Notes under the pieces: generated by a model
Database searches by the model: none
What the model was told of the DNA's origin: nothing
What the model saw: the letters and a program-made list of their open reading frames with translations, nothing else
Shown: piece after piece, positions 45,377 to 54,595 of the stretch
How the letters are laid out: the number at the start of each line of letters is the position of its first letter
How positions within the stretch are numbered: position 1 is the stretch's first letter
DNA from: Ramlibacter tataouinensis
GTDB taxonomy: Bacteria > Pseudomonadota > Gammaproteobacteria > Burkholderiales > Burkholderiaceae_C
Length of the DNA: 64,000 bases
Direction of reading: 5' to 3'
Assembly (NCBI RefSeq): GCF_001580455.1
Contig: NZ_CP010951.1
Location: 3,993,001-4,057,000 of the forward strand
Made by a program: the position numbers and the translations under genes

Positions 45377-45461
45377 ATTCGACTCGCTTTTGGTGATGGT
45401 CACCATAAACGTAGTTCTTTACGCAGCGCGGCTGCGGCTTTTTCCCCTTAAGAGGAGAACC

Positions 45462-46133
45462 ATGAAGAAACTGAACAAAGTGGCCTTGCTGTTTGCCGTG
45501 ACCGCGATGGCAGGTTCTGCGGTGGCGCAGCAAGCGCGCCCGGCCGCAGCTGGTGGTGGCAACCGTCTGGACAACTGGACGAACGGCACCGGTGAAATGG
45601 TTTGGAGGAACGGCACCAACGAATACTGCTGGCGCGACGCCTTCTGGACGCCCGCCACGGCTGCCCGCGGCTGCGATGGCGCGCTGGTCCCGCCCCCGCC
45701 CCCGCCCCCGCCCACGGCCGCTCCGGCGCCCGCACCCACCCCGGCTCCGACGCCGGCCCCGCAGCCGCCGGCTGCCACCAAGGTCACCTACGCTGCCGAC
45801 GCCTTCTTCGACTTCGACAAGGCTGTGCTCAAGCCCGAAGGCCGCGCCAAGCTGGACGACCTGGTGAGCAAGGTGCAGGGCATCAACCTCGAGGTGATCA
45901 TCGCCGTCGGCCACACCGACTCGGTGGGTGGCGACTCCTACAACCAGCAGCTGTCGGTGAAGCGCGCCGAAGCTGTGAAGGCCTACCTGGTGTCCAAGGG
46001 CATCGAGAAGAACCGCGTCTACACGGAAGGCAAGGGCGAGAAGCAGCCCGTTGCCGACAACAAGACCGCCGATGGTCGCGCGAAGAACCGTCGCGTGGAG
46101 ATCGAAGTGGTCGGCACGCGCACGAACCGCTAA
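45462..46133 (+). CDS. OmpA-family outer-membrane / peptidoglycan-binding protein
   Basis: A 223-residue exported protein. Signal peptide MKKLNKVALLFAVTAMAGSAVAQ; then a short region with WRNGTNEYCWRDAFWTPA, a Pro/Ala linker (residues about 75-105), and a C-terminal OmpA domain (AADAFFDFDKAVLKPEGRAKL, VGHTDSVGGDSYNQQLSVKRAEAV, GRAKNRRVEIEV) that binds peptidoglycan diaminopimelate. There is no eight-stranded barrel, so it is a peptidoglycan-linked periplasmic or outer-membrane protein rather than a classic OmpA porin. Its last 149 bases and the terminator are duplicated downstream. Confidence 0.9.
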   Translation: MKKLNKVALLFAVTAMAGSAVAQQARPAAAGGGNRLDNWTNGTGEMVWRNGTNEYCWRDAFWTPATAARGCDGALVPPPPPPPPTAAPAPAPTPAPTPAPQPPAATKVTYAADAFFDFDKAVLKPEGRAKLDDLVSKVQGINLEVIIAVGHTDSVGGDSYNQQLSVKRAEAVKAYLVSKGIEKNRVYTEGKGEKQPVADNKTADGRAKNRRVEIEVVGTRTNR

Positions 46134-46151
46134 GCCGCGCGCTTGCTCCAG

Positions 46152-46179
46152 AAAGCCCCGCCCCGGCGGGGCTTTTTTT
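46152..46179 (+). terminator. Intrinsic terminator of the OmpA-family gene
   Basis: GCCCCGCC-CC-GGCGGGGC followed by seven T, preceded by AAA, lies 18 bases past the stop. A second copy, with eight T, lies at 46408-46435 in the tandem duplicate. Confidence 0.85.
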
Positions 46180-46250
46180 GTTTGCGCTGTCGACCGGGCA
46201 GGTGCGTTGCGCCATGTCGGTGCTATCCCATTCGCCTGCAGGCGCTTGAA

Positions 46251-46505
46251 ACCTGGTGTCCAAGGGCATCGAGAAGAACCGCGTCTACACGGAAGGCAAG
46301 GGCGAGAAGCAGCCCGTTGCCGACAACAAGACCGCCGATGGTCGCGCGAAGAACCGTCGCGTGGAGATCGAAGTGGTCGAACCGCTAAGCCGCGCGCTTG
46401 CTCCAGAAAGCCCCGCCCTGGCGGGGCTTTTTTTTGTTTGCGCTGTCGACCGGGCAAGTGCGTTGCGCCATGTCGGGGCTATCCCATTTGCCTGCAGGCG
46501 CTTGA
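46251..46505 (+). pseudogene. Tandem duplicate of the ompA 3' end, terminator and downstream DNA
   Basis: The sequence from ACCTGGTGTCCAAGGGCATC repeats 45985-46250 with an offset of 266 bases and few changes. The coding part (46252-46387) preserves the last 45 or so codons of the OmpA domain but has no start or signal sequence and carries an 11-base deletion that shifts the frame before the original stop. The terminator copy (46408-46435) is intact. It is a recent segmental duplication, not a functional gene. Confidence 0.85.
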
Positions 46506-46557
46506 TGTTTGCGCGCGCCAAGCGCCAAACGCGCTGGCGTTTGGGACAATGCCGGGT

Positions 46558-47268
46558 ATGAGCGACACCACGATCAATGCCGACCCGGCCGAGCTCGCCA
46601 AGTTTTCCGAGCTTGCGCACCGCTGGTGGGACCCGGACAGCGAATTTCGTCCGCTGCACCAGATCAATCCGCTGCGCCTGCAATGGATACAGTCCCACGT
46701 CCCCTTGTCCGGCCTGCGGGTGCTGGACGTCGGCTGCGGCGGCGGCATCCTGAGCGACTCGATGGCGCGCCAGGGCGCGAACGTCCTCGGCATCGACCTG
46801 GCCGGCAAGGCCCTCAAGGTGGCGCAGCTGCACGCGCTCGAGGCGGGCACGCCCAATGTGCGCTACCGCGAGGTCAGCGCCGAGGCCCTGGCCGCCGAGG
46901 AGCCGGCGGGCTTCGACGTGGTCACCTGCATGGAGATGCTGGAGCACGTGCCTGACCCGGCCTCCGTGGTGCGCGCCTGCGGCGAGCTGGTCAAGCCGGG
47001 CGGGTGGGTCTTCATTTCGACCATCAACCGCAACCCGAAATCCTTCCTGTTCGCCATCGTCGGCGCGGAGTATGTGCTGAACCTGCTGCCCCGCGGCACG
47101 CACGAGTTCGCCAAGTTCCTCCGGCCCAGCGAACTGGCGGCCCATTGCCGCGCGGCGGGCCTGGACCTGCATGGCACGCGCGGCATGGAATACAACCCGC
47201 TGACGCGCCGCTACTGGCTGTCGGCGGACACCAGCGTCAATTACCTCATCGCCACCCGTAAAGCCTGA
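46558..47268 (+). CDS. ubiG: Ubiquinone biosynthesis O-methyltransferase (3-demethylubiquinol / polyprenylcatechol)
   Basis: 236 residues from the ATG at 46558 (MSDTTINADPAELAKFSELA). WWDPDSEFRPLHQINPLRLQWI is the UbiG signature, VLDVGCGGGILSDSMA the SAM motif I, and GMEYNPLTRRYWL the membrane-contact C-terminus. It carries out both O-methylations of ubiquinone synthesis. The long open frame upstream of it is contributed by the ompA duplicate. Stop and gph start overlap (TGATG). Confidence 0.95.
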   Translation: MSDTTINADPAELAKFSELAHRWWDPDSEFRPLHQINPLRLQWIQSHVPLSGLRVLDVGCGGGILSDSMARQGANVLGIDLAGKALKVAQLHALEAGTPNVRYREVSAEALAAEEPAGFDVVTCMEMLEHVPDPASVVRACGELVKPGGWVFISTINRNPKSFLFAIVGAEYVLNLLPRGTHEFAKFLRPSELAAHCRAAGLDLHGTRGMEYNPLTRRYWLSADTSVNYLIATRKA

Positions 47269-47942
47269 TGTTCAAGAATGTCCGTGCGGTGCTGTTCGAC
47301 CTGGACGGCACCTTGATCGACTCTGCGCCTGACCTCGGCGCCGCCGCCGACCGGATGCGGCTGGACCGCGGCCTGCCCTCGCTGCCGCTGGACCGCTATC
47401 GCCCCATGGCCGGGGCCGGCGCGCGCGGAATGCTGGGGGTGGCCTTCGGCATGACGCCCGAGCATCCTGAATACGAAAGCATGCGCGAGGAGTTCTTCGT
47501 CAACTACGAGAACGCCATGACGGTGCGCACCTATGCCTTCCCCGGCATCGAAAGCCTGCTGGCCCGCCTGCTCGAACTCGGGCTGGCCTGGGGCGTGGTC
47601 ACCAACAAGTCGATGCGCTTCACGGGGCCGCTGACGCAGCGCATGCCCCTGTTCGCCACAGCGGGGGCCATCGTCGGCGGCGACAGCACGCCGCATGCGA
47701 AGCCGCATCCGGCGCCCTTGTTCGAGGCCGCCCGGCGCCTGGCGGTCGAGCCGGGGCAGTGCATCTACGTGGGCGACGACGAGCGCGACATGATCGCCGG
47801 GCGGGCTGCCGGCATGCCGACCGTCGCCGCCACCTACGGCTACCTCGGCAGCAACGGCGACACGGCCCTGTGGGACGCCTCTGCCCGCATCGATGCCCCG
47901 CTCGAGCTGCTGGCGCTCCTGAAAATCGAGCGCAGGGCTTAG
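47268..47942 (+). CDS. gph: Phosphoglycolate phosphatase (HAD family)
   Basis: A 224-residue HAD hydrolase. The nucleophile motif is VLFDLDGTLIDSAPDLGAAA, motif II lies in WGVVTNKSM, and the acidic motif is in YVGDDERDMIAGRAAGMPTV. Coupled to ubiG by one base, a very common pairing in proteobacteria. It removes 2-phosphoglycolate formed during repair of DNA 3'-phosphoglycolate ends or photorespiration-like reactions; a MupP-type role is an alternative. It ends 16 bases before the tmRNA. Confidence 0.9.
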   Translation: MFKNVRAVLFDLDGTLIDSAPDLGAAADRMRLDRGLPSLPLDRYRPMAGAGARGMLGVAFGMTPEHPEYESMREEFFVNYENAMTVRTYAFPGIESLLARLLELGLAWGVVTNKSMRFTGPLTQRMPLFATAGAIVGGDSTPHAKPHPAPLFEAARRLAVEPGQCIYVGDDERDMIAGRAAGMPTVAATYGYLGSNGDTALWDASARIDAPLELLALLKIERRA

Positions 47943-47957
47943 AATACGGGTGACCCT

Positions 47958-48330
47958 GGGGCTGTACCGGTTTCGACGTGGGTTCGGAATCGCAGTGGGG
48001 CATGCCGAGGTTCAGTCACCTCGTAAATCCGCTGAAACAAACCAACTGCGAACGACGAACGTTTCGCCCTCGCCGCTTAAACACCGGTGAGCCTTACAAC
48101 AGTTGGCCGATGGGCTGGGCAAAGGGAGTAATCCCCGCGCTGTAAGGTAATTCACATTGGCTGGCTTCGACCCGGGTGCCTTGGATCGAAGCGAGAAAAT
48201 AGGGCACTGGCTGCGATCGGAGCGTGCGACTGCGCGCCGGCTGTGGCGAGATCCAAATCAGACCGCTAAGCATGTAGATCTGCGCGAAGAAGGCTTACGG
48301 ACGCGGGTTCAATTCCCGCCAGCTCCACCA
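47958..48330 (+). ncRNA. ssrA: Transfer-messenger RNA (tmRNA)
   Basis: A one-piece tmRNA of about 373 nt. The 5' end GGGGCTG pairs with CAGCTCC just before the encoded CCA, and the T-arm is CGGGTTCAATTCCCG. The tag frame reads from GCG at 48048 to TAA at 48078-48080 and encodes ANDERFALAA, the tag of Burkholderiales. With SmpB it rescues stalled ribosomes and marks the product for proteolysis. Confidence 0.95.
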
Positions 48331-48342
48331 ATTGCCAGGCTG

Positions 48343-48376
48343 AGGCCATCCACCGGTATCCGGTGGGTGGCCTTTG
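48343..48376 (+). terminator. Terminator of ssrA
   Basis: GGCCATCCACCGG-TAT-CCGGTGGGTGGCC is a 13-bp stem with one G-U pair, followed by TTTGT, 13 bases past the tmRNA CCA. It also separates the tmRNA from the convergent catabolic operon. Confidence 0.75.
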
Positions 48377-48465
48377 TCATTGAGAGACGCGTCCAGAGGA
48401 ATCCGGGAGATTCCATCTTCAGCCGACGGCTGGCGAGCCCGAGCAGGCCAGATTGGGTCAGCGGA

Positions 48466-49674
48466 TCACACGGTGCCCATGGACTTCAGCCGCGACAGCT
48501 CCTGCGGCGTGAGTCCGAGCAGACTTTCCAGCACGGTCTGCGTGTCCGCGCCCAGCTGCGGTGGCGCGCGCCTGACCGGCAGGCGTTCGCCATCCAGGCG
48601 GTACGGCGGCGCCAGCACGTGGGTGCTGCCGGCCTGCGGATGAGGCTGGCGGGTCACGAGTCCCGCGTCCGTGGCACGCTGCGACGTGAGCGCCTCGTGC
48701 AGCCCGAGCACTTCACCGCAGGGGATGTCGGCCGCGGCGAGTTCCTTCAGCAGGTCCATGCGCCGGCGCGTGCGCAGTTCCCGCTCGAGCTCGGGGATCA
48801 GCGCGGCCCGGTTCGCCGACCGGTTGATGTTGGTCTTGAATCGCTCGTCCTCGGCGAGGTCCGGGCGCTGGATCACGTCGCGGCAAAAGCGCGCGAACTG
48901 GCTGTTGTTGCCGACCGTGATCACCAGGGGGCCGTCCGCCGCGTCGAACACGCCGTAGGGCACGATGGACGGATGCGCGTTGCCATACCGCGGCGGGTCC
49001 TCGCCGAGCAGCATCGCCTCCAGGCCATAGTAGGCGGAGATCATCAGCCCGCAGTCGAACAGCGCCATCTCGATGTGGCGACCCTGCCCGGTGCGCTGGC
49101 GATCGAACAGCGCCGCCAGCACCGCCTGCGCGGCGTACATGCCGGTGAACATGTCGACCGCCGCGACGCCGAATTTCAGCGGTGGACGCTCGGCTTCGCC
49201 GTTGATCGCCATCAGCCCCGCCTCGCCTTGCACCACCAGGTCGTAGCCGGGCCGAGCGGCCTCGGGGCCGCTGCGGTCGTAGCCGGAGATCGAGCAATAG
49301 ACGAGCCCCGGCTGTTCCCGGCGCAGTTCCTCGCAGCCCAGGCCGAACTTCTCGGCGCCGCCGAACTTGAAGTTCTGGATGACCACGTCGCTCTTGCGCA
49401 CCAGCTCGCGCGCGATCCGCTGGCCCTCGGCGGACTGTAGGTCCAGGCTGATGGAAGACTTGTTGCGATTGACGCTGTTGAAGTAGGCCGTCTCGGTCTG
49501 GCCCACTCGAAGCCCCCAGTCGCGCGTGTCATCACCGCGACCGGGATGCTCGACCTTGATCACCTCGGCGCCGAGGTCGCCCAGGACCATGGCGCACCAG
49601 GGGCCGGCCAGGATGCGCGACAGGTCGAGCACCCGGATCCCGGCCAGCGGAAGGGATGAAGCGGGATTCGTCAT
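48466..49674 (-). CDS. CaiB/BaiF-type CoA-transferase (family III)
   Basis: 402 residues from the ATG at 49674 (a GTG nine bases earlier overlaps the upstream gene more closely). LPLAGIRVLDLSRILAGPWCAMVLGDLGAEVIKVE is the family III start, AYFNSVNRNKSSISLDL the CoA-binding region, and GVAAVDMFTGMYAAQAVL carries the catalytic aspartate. Such enzymes move CoA between carboxylic acids. As the last gene of the catabolic operon, it could activate the substrate with a product CoA ester; donor and acceptor are unknown. Confidence 0.88.
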   Translation of the reverse strand: MTNPASSLPLAGIRVLDLSRILAGPWCAMVLGDLGAEVIKVEHPGRGDDTRDWGLRVGQTETAYFNSVNRNKSSISLDLQSAEGQRIARELVRKSDVVIQNFKFGGAEKFGLGCEELRREQPGLVYCSISGYDRSGPEAARPGYDLVVQGEAGLMAINGEAERPPLKFGVAAVDMFTGMYAAQAVLAALFDRQRTGQGRHIEMALFDCGLMISAYYGLEAMLLGEDPPRYGNAHPSIVPYGVFDAADGPLVITVGNNSQFARFCRDVIQRPDLAEDERFKTNINRSANRAALIPELERELRTRRRMDLLKELAAADIPCGEVLGLHEALTSQRATDAGLVTRQPHPQAGSTHVLAPPYRLDGERLPVRRAPPQLGADTQTVLESLLGLTPQELSRLKSMGTV

Positions 49675-49685
49675 CTTTGTCACCC

Positions 49686-50822
49686 TCAGGCCGCCAGGCC
49701 GAATTCGATGTAGCGCTCGAGATGATGGTCTTCGTCGCCGAGCTGGTGGTCGATCATCACCAGCCGCTTCGCATAGTGGGCGAGTGGCAGCTCCCAGGTC
49801 ATGCCGATGCCGCCGTGCAGTTGGATGCATTCCTCGGCGACCAGCGTTCCCACGCGGCCGATGGTGAACTTCGCGGCCGACAGGGCGCGCTCGCGGACGA
49901 CACGGCCGCCGTCCATCGCGGCGGCGGCGTTGATCACGGCGGAGCGGGCCTGCTCGACCTCGAGCAGCATGTCCGCCATGCGGTGCTGCAGCGCCTGGAA
50001 GCTGCCAATGGGCACGCCGAACTGCTTGCGCGTGCGCAGGTACTCGAGCGTGGCCTCCTTGGCCGCGTCCATGGCGCCCAGGCTTTCGGCGCACAGCGCG
50101 AGGATGCCGGTGCCGACCACCTTCTCGATGACGGCTAACGCCTCGCCCTCGTCACCCAGCAGCGCTTCGGCTCCGACGGCCACGCCGCCCAGGCTCACTT
50201 CCGCCGCCCGGCCGCCGTCGATGTTCGGGTAGCCGCGCCGAGTGACCCCGGGCGCGCCGGCCGGAACGATGAAGAGCGAGATGCCCGCTTCATCGCCGAC
50301 CGCGCCGGAGGTGCGGGCCGACACGACCAGCAGCTCGGCCTGCTCGCCGTGCGGCACCACCGCCTTGGCGCCGTCGAGGACCCAGCCGGTCGAAGTGCGC
50401 TTGGCGCGGCAGGCCACCTGCGAGAGCTCGTAGCGCGAATCGGGCTCGCCGTGCGCGAAAGTGGCAATGACGCTGCCATTGATGATGCCGGCCAGCAGCG
50501 CCTGCTGCGCTTCGTTGCCAGCCGCGGCGATGGCGCCGCCGGCCAGCACCGCGCTGCCCAGGAAGGGCTCGACCACCAGGCCGCGGCCCAAGGCCTCGAA
50601 CACCACGGCGATGTCGAAGCCCTGGCCGCCGAAGCCGCCCTGCTGTTCGCCGAACAGGGCGCCGATCACGCCCAGCTCGGCGAACTGCTGCCACAGTTCT
50701 TGGCTGTAACCGCGGGCGGACTTCGCGATCTTGTCGCGAATCTCGAAGCCATACTGCTCGCTGATGAAACGCCCCAGGCTGTCGGCCAACATGCGGCGGT
50801 CGTCGGTGTGTTGGAAGTTCAT
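49686..50822 (-). CDS. Acyl-CoA dehydrogenase, PimD-like (small) subunit
   Basis: A 378-residue flavoprotein of the acyl-CoA dehydrogenase fold. It starts MNFQHTDDRRMLADSLGRF; the middle strand domain has GWVLDGAKAVVPHGEQAELLVV and the C-terminal helical domain RTRKQFGVPIGSFQALQHRMADML and QLHGGIGMTWELPLAHYAKRL. The paired arrangement with the next gene upstream, eleven bases away, matches two-subunit dehydrogenases such as PimC/PimD of pimeloyl-CoA degradation, where one subunit is catalytically reduced. Which substrate is oxidised cannot be told. Confidence 0.87.
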   Translation of the reverse strand: MNFQHTDDRRMLADSLGRFISEQYGFEIRDKIAKSARGYSQELWQQFAELGVIGALFGEQQGGFGGQGFDIAVVFEALGRGLVVEPFLGSAVLAGGAIAAAGNEAQQALLAGIINGSVIATFAHGEPDSRYELSQVACRAKRTSTGWVLDGAKAVVPHGEQAELLVVSARTSGAVGDEAGISLFIVPAGAPGVTRRGYPNIDGGRAAEVSLGGVAVGAEALLGDEGEALAVIEKVVGTGILALCAESLGAMDAAKEATLEYLRTRKQFGVPIGSFQALQHRMADMLLEVEQARSAVINAAAAMDGGRVVRERALSAAKFTIGRVGTLVAEECIQLHGGIGMTWELPLAHYAKRLVMIDHQLGDEDHHLERYIEFGLAA

Positions 50823-50832
50823 GTCGCTGTCC

Positions 50833-52029
50833 TCACAGTCCCAGGATCATCTTGGAGATGATGTTGCGCTGGACCTCGTTGGAGCCGCCGAAGATCGACA
50901 GCTTGCGGTTGTTGAAATACTGCGCCGAAGCGCTCGCGGCGTCGGCCGGGCCGATCGGCTGTGCATCGAAGCCTTCCTGCAGGGCTTCGGCCACAAAGGG
51001 CTGCGCATACGGTCCCATCGCGCGCCGGTACAGCGACGAGATCTCCTGCCGGATCTGCGTGCCGCGGATCTTCAGCATCGAGCTTTCCGCGCCGGGCACG
51101 CCGCCGCCGGCGACAGCGGCGATCACGCGCAGGTTGGTGGTCTTCATGTTCTTCAGCTCGATCTCCACGCGCGCGATGCGTGCCGCGAAGGCCGGATCCT
51201 CGATCAGCGGCCGTCCGCGACGCTGGAGTTTGGTCGCCACTTGCTTGAGCCGTTCCAGCGCGGCGATCGAGAAACCGACGCCCGCGATGTTGGTGCGCTC
51301 GTAGGTCAGCAGGAACTTGGCGCAGGTCCAGCCCTTGTTCTCCTCGCCGACCAGGTTCTCAACGGGCACGCGCACGTCGGTGAAGAACACCTCGTTGACC
51401 TCGTGCTCGCCGTCGAGCGTGATGATGGGCCGCACTTCCACGCCGGGTGAGTTCATGTCGACCAGCAGGAAGCTGATGCCTTCCTGCTTCTTCGCCTCCT
51501 TGTTGGTGCGCACCAGGCAGAAGATCATGTTGGCGTGCTGGCCCAGCGTGGTCCAGGTCTTCTGGCCGTTGACCACGTAGTGGTCGCCCGCGCGCACCGC
51601 GGTGGTCTTCACCGCGGCGAGGTCGGAGCCCGCGCCCGGTTCCGAATAGCCCTGGCACCACCAGTCGGAGCCATCGAGAATGCGCGGAAGCCAGTGGCGC
51701 TTCTGCGCCTCGTTGCCGTACTTGATCAGCACCGGCCCGAGCATGTTGACGCCGAAGGGCACGATGCGCGGCGCGTGCGCCAGTGCGCACTCGTGGTCGA
51801 AGATGAACTTCTGCGCTGCCTTCCAGCCCGGGCCGCCCCATTGCCCGGGCCAGTGGCTGGCCAGCCAGCCGCGTGAGTTGAGGATGGCATGCCACTCCTC
51901 CATGTCGGCCTTGCCCAGGTGCTTGCCTGCGCGCACCTTGTCGGACAGGCGCTTGGGCAGCTTGTCGGCCAGGAAGGCCCGTACTTCGCTTCGAAACGCC
52001 TCTTCTTCAGGCGTGAAATTCAGGTCCAT
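50833..52029 (-). CDS. Acyl-CoA dehydrogenase, PimC-like (large) subunit
   Basis: A 398-residue acyl-CoA dehydrogenase. Landmarks are MDLNFTPEEEAFRSEVRAFL, GWLASHWPGQWGGPGWKAAQ, WWCQGYSEPGAGSDLAAVKT (FAD and substrate), VNGQKTWTTLGQHANMIFCL, and the ending YFNNRKLSIFGGSNEVQRNI. This wording follows the PimC group of dicarboxyl- or branched-acyl-CoA dehydrogenases. It forms a thiolase, large, small dehydrogenase row equal to pimB-pimC-pimD. Electrons would go to ETF, encoded elsewhere. Confidence 0.89.
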   Translation of the reverse strand: MDLNFTPEEEAFRSEVRAFLADKLPKRLSDKVRAGKHLGKADMEEWHAILNSRGWLASHWPGQWGGPGWKAAQKFIFDHECALAHAPRIVPFGVNMLGPVLIKYGNEAQKRHWLPRILDGSDWWCQGYSEPGAGSDLAAVKTTAVRAGDHYVVNGQKTWTTLGQHANMIFCLVRTNKEAKKQEGISFLLVDMNSPGVEVRPIITLDGEHEVNEVFFTDVRVPVENLVGEENKGWTCAKFLLTYERTNIAGVGFSIAALERLKQVATKLQRRGRPLIEDPAFAARIARVEIELKNMKTTNLRVIAAVAGGGVPGAESSMLKIRGTQIRQEISSLYRRAMGPYAQPFVAEALQEGFDAQPIGPADAASASAQYFNNRKLSIFGGSNEVQRNIISKMILGL

Positions 52030-52042
52030 CTCTGTAGCGCTT

Positions 52043-53239
52043 TCAATAGATTTCGAACAGGCCGGCAGCGCCCATGCCGCCGGCGATGCACATCGAGACC
52101 ACCGCGTACTTCGCGCCGCGGCGCTTGCCTTCGATCAGCACGTGGCCCGCCAGCCGTGCGCCCGTCATGCCGAAGGGGTGGCCGATGGAGATCGCCCCGC
52201 CATCGACGTTGAGCCGCTCGTCGGGGATGCCCAGGCGGTCGCGGCAATAGATGGCCTGCGAGGCAAAGGCTTCGTTGAGCTCCCACAGCCCGATGTCGCC
52301 CGTCTTCAAGCCGTGGCGTGCCAGCAGCTTGGGTACGGCGAAGACCGGGCCGATGCCCATCTCGTCGGGCTCGCAACCGGCCACGGCGAAGCCGCGGAAC
52401 GCACCCAGCGGTGTCACGCCGGCGCGGGCGGCCTCCTTTGCTTCCATCAGCACGCAGGCCGAGGCGCCATCGGAGAGCTGCGACGCGTTGCCGGCGGTCA
52501 CGAACTTGCCGGGACCTTTGACCGGCTCCAGCTTGGCCAGGGCGTCACAGGTGGTGCCACGGCGGTTGCAGGTGTCGGCATCGACCGTGACCTCGCGCCG
52601 GGAGACCGCACCGGTTTCCTTGTCCTTGACGGCCATGGTGGTGGTGACGGCAATGATTTCGTCGCGATAGCGGCCGGCGGTCTGCGCGTCCTCGGTCCTG
52701 CGCTGGCTCTCGGCCGAGAAGGCGTCCTGCGCCTCGCGGCTGACACCATAGCGCGCCGCGACGATGTCGGCCGTTTCAATCATCTCCAGGTAGAGCTCGG
52801 GCTTGTGCCGGGCGATCCAGGGGTCCATGCCGGATTGGCCATCCTCGCGGCTGCGGATCTGCGAGATGCTCTCGACGCCGCCCGCGATCATCGCGGGCGC
52901 GCCTTCGACGACGATGCGCCCGGCGGCCATGGCGATCGCCTGCAGGCCCGAAGCGCAGAAGCGGTTGACAGTGGTGCCGGCGATGCCGATCGGCAGCCCG
53001 GCGCGGACGATGGCCTGGCGCGCGACATTTCGCCCAGTCGCGCCTTCGGGATAGCCGCAGCCGAGGATGGCGTCCTCGATCAAAGCGGGGTCGATGCCTG
53101 CTCGGTCGACGGCCGCGCGTACCGCGAAGGAGGCGAGCGTCGGGCCCGGGGTGATGTTGAATTCGCCGCGGTGCGCCTTGGTCAGCGGGGTGCGGGCGGT
53201 GGAGACGATGACGGCTTCACGCATGTTGGTACTACTCAT
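52043..53239 (-). CDS. Thiolase (acetyl-CoA C-acyltransferase)
   Basis: A 398-residue thiolase. The nucleophilic cysteine is in GTTVNRFCASGLQAIAMAAG, the later motif WELNEAFASQAIYCRDRLG and GGAISIGHPFGMTGARLAGH supplies the histidine, and the second cysteine is in VVSMCIAGGMGAAGLFE. It cleaves 3-ketoacyl-CoA with CoA to give acetyl-CoA. Its position before the PimC/PimD-like dehydrogenases suggests it completes beta-oxidation of their product; acetoacetyl-CoA from the BKACE step is another possible substrate. Confidence 0.92.
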   Translation of the reverse strand: MSSTNMREAVIVSTARTPLTKAHRGEFNITPGPTLASFAVRAAVDRAGIDPALIEDAILGCGYPEGATGRNVARQAIVRAGLPIGIAGTTVNRFCASGLQAIAMAAGRIVVEGAPAMIAGGVESISQIRSREDGQSGMDPWIARHKPELYLEMIETADIVAARYGVSREAQDAFSAESQRRTEDAQTAGRYRDEIIAVTTTMAVKDKETGAVSRREVTVDADTCNRRGTTCDALAKLEPVKGPGKFVTAGNASQLSDGASACVLMEAKEAARAGVTPLGAFRGFAVAGCEPDEMGIGPVFAVPKLLARHGLKTGDIGLWELNEAFASQAIYCRDRLGIPDERLNVDGGAISIGHPFGMTGARLAGHVLIEGKRRGAKYAVVSMCIAGGMGAAGLFEIY

Positions 53240-53266
53240 GACTTGTTGAGACTGTTGAAATCGGCG

Positions 53267-54562
53267 TCAATGCGCAACCGCCATCGGATCGCGCGAGACG
53301 GGCGCCAGCCCGCTCTTGCGCATGCTTCTGGCGGCCAGCCAGAACAGCAGCCCGGAAGCGACGGCCAGTAGGTCGGCGGCCAGCAGCACGGTGGTCAGCG
53401 GCGTGGCAGCCCCGCCCTGCGCGAGCCGGTCGCTCACGAAGCCCAGGGCGAAGTTGCCGAGGGCGATGGCAAACAGGTTGATCAGCAGCATGTTGAAGCC
53501 CGCGACGGTAGAGCGCATGTGCGCCGGCACCAGCCCCTGGATCACGGCGTTGGCCGGGCCGTACAGCGCCAGCGGCAGGAAGGCGCCGGCGCACATGCCG
53601 ATGTAGAACAGCGCCGAGCCCGCGGGCGCGAGCCGGAAGGCGATCATCAGCGGTCCGCACAGGGCGACCAGCAGCACCATGAAGGCCGCGTGGCCGCCGG
53701 CGAACTTGCGGGCGAAGCGGTCGCCCAGCATGCCGCCGGCCACCGAGCCGAGCGTGCCAAAAGCCAGCTGCAACACGCCGATGGTGCGGGCGATGCCGGC
53801 CGGATCCAGTCCGCGCTCGCGCACCAGCCACAGCTGGGCGAACGACAAGCCGGCGAAAAGCAGGTGGATGAGCACGAAGCCGGCGAGGGTCAGCTGCAGC
53901 GCGCGGTTGCCCGCGAGGACCGCCAGCACCGCCTTCACCTGCGCCAGGAAGGGCGCACCCCGCTCCCGCTCGCCGGCGGCCTGGCCACGGCTTTCCTTCA
54001 GCAGCGACGCGGGCAGCGCGATCGCCACGCCGAGGATGCCGAGCGCAACAAAGGTCCCGCGCCAGCCCTGCGCGGCGCCGTAGCTGCCGGCAATCAGGAA
54101 GCTCAGGCCCACGCCGACCGGAATGCCCACGAAGAACAGGCCGATGGCCGTGCCGCGCCGGTGCTGCGTGAACAGCTCCGCCAGCAGCGACAGCGCTGCC
54201 GGCACCAGGGCCGCCTCGCCGCTGGCCACCAGCAGGCGCGCCAGGACCAGTTGTTCGAAACTCTGCGCGAACCCGGAAGCCGCGGTGCAGACGCTCCAGA
54301 TCGCAATGCCCGCGGCGACGACGCGCGTGCGGCTGTAGCGATCGGCCAGCGTCCCCATGAAAATCGCCATCACGCCGAAGCTCAGGACCCACACGCCGCC
54401 GCTGAGGAAGCCGTATTGCGCATTGGACAGCTGCAGTTCCTGCGTGATCTGCGGCGAGAAGCCGATCAGGATGTTGCGGTCGATGTGCGCGAGGATGTGG
54501 ATCACCAGCAGCGCGATCAGCACCGCGGTGGGGCTCTTTTTCCAGGAAGTGCTCCAAGGCAT
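53267..54562 (-). CDS. Major facilitator superfamily transporter
   Basis: 431 residues from the ATG at 54562 with 12 predicted helices in two halves. AVLIALLVIHILAHIDRNILIGF opens the protein, and MGTLADRYSRTRVVAAG gives the loop-2 motif G-x-L-x-D-R-x-S-R-R-like signature of the family. A charged central loop (ESRGQAAGERERGAPF) separates the halves. The D-R-N in helix 1 recalls anion:cation symporters for organic acids. Within the operon it is the most likely uptake system for the substrate. Confidence 0.88.
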   Translation of the reverse strand: MPWSTSWKKSPTAVLIALLVIHILAHIDRNILIGFSPQITQELQLSNAQYGFLSGGVWVLSFGVMAIFMGTLADRYSRTRVVAAGIAIWSVCTAASGFAQSFEQLVLARLLVASGEAALVPAALSLLAELFTQHRRGTAIGLFFVGIPVGVGLSFLIAGSYGAAQGWRGTFVALGILGVAIALPASLLKESRGQAAGERERGAPFLAQVKAVLAVLAGNRALQLTLAGFVLIHLLFAGLSFAQLWLVRERGLDPAGIARTIGVLQLAFGTLGSVAGGMLGDRFARKFAGGHAAFMVLLVALCGPLMIAFRLAPAGSALFYIGMCAGAFLPLALYGPANAVIQGLVPAHMRSTVAGFNMLLINLFAIALGNFALGFVSDRLAQGGAATPLTTVLLAADLLAVASGLLFWLAARSMRKSGLAPVSRDPMAVAH

Positions 54563-54595
54563 GTCTACCTCGTCTATCTCAAGGGGGAGACCCTG

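Noticed and set aside
46256..46561. A 101-codon frame starting MSKGIEKNRVYTEG as a separate gene
   Set aside because: It is the duplicated 3' end of the OmpA-family gene without signal or start region, with the frame lost after an 11-base deletion.
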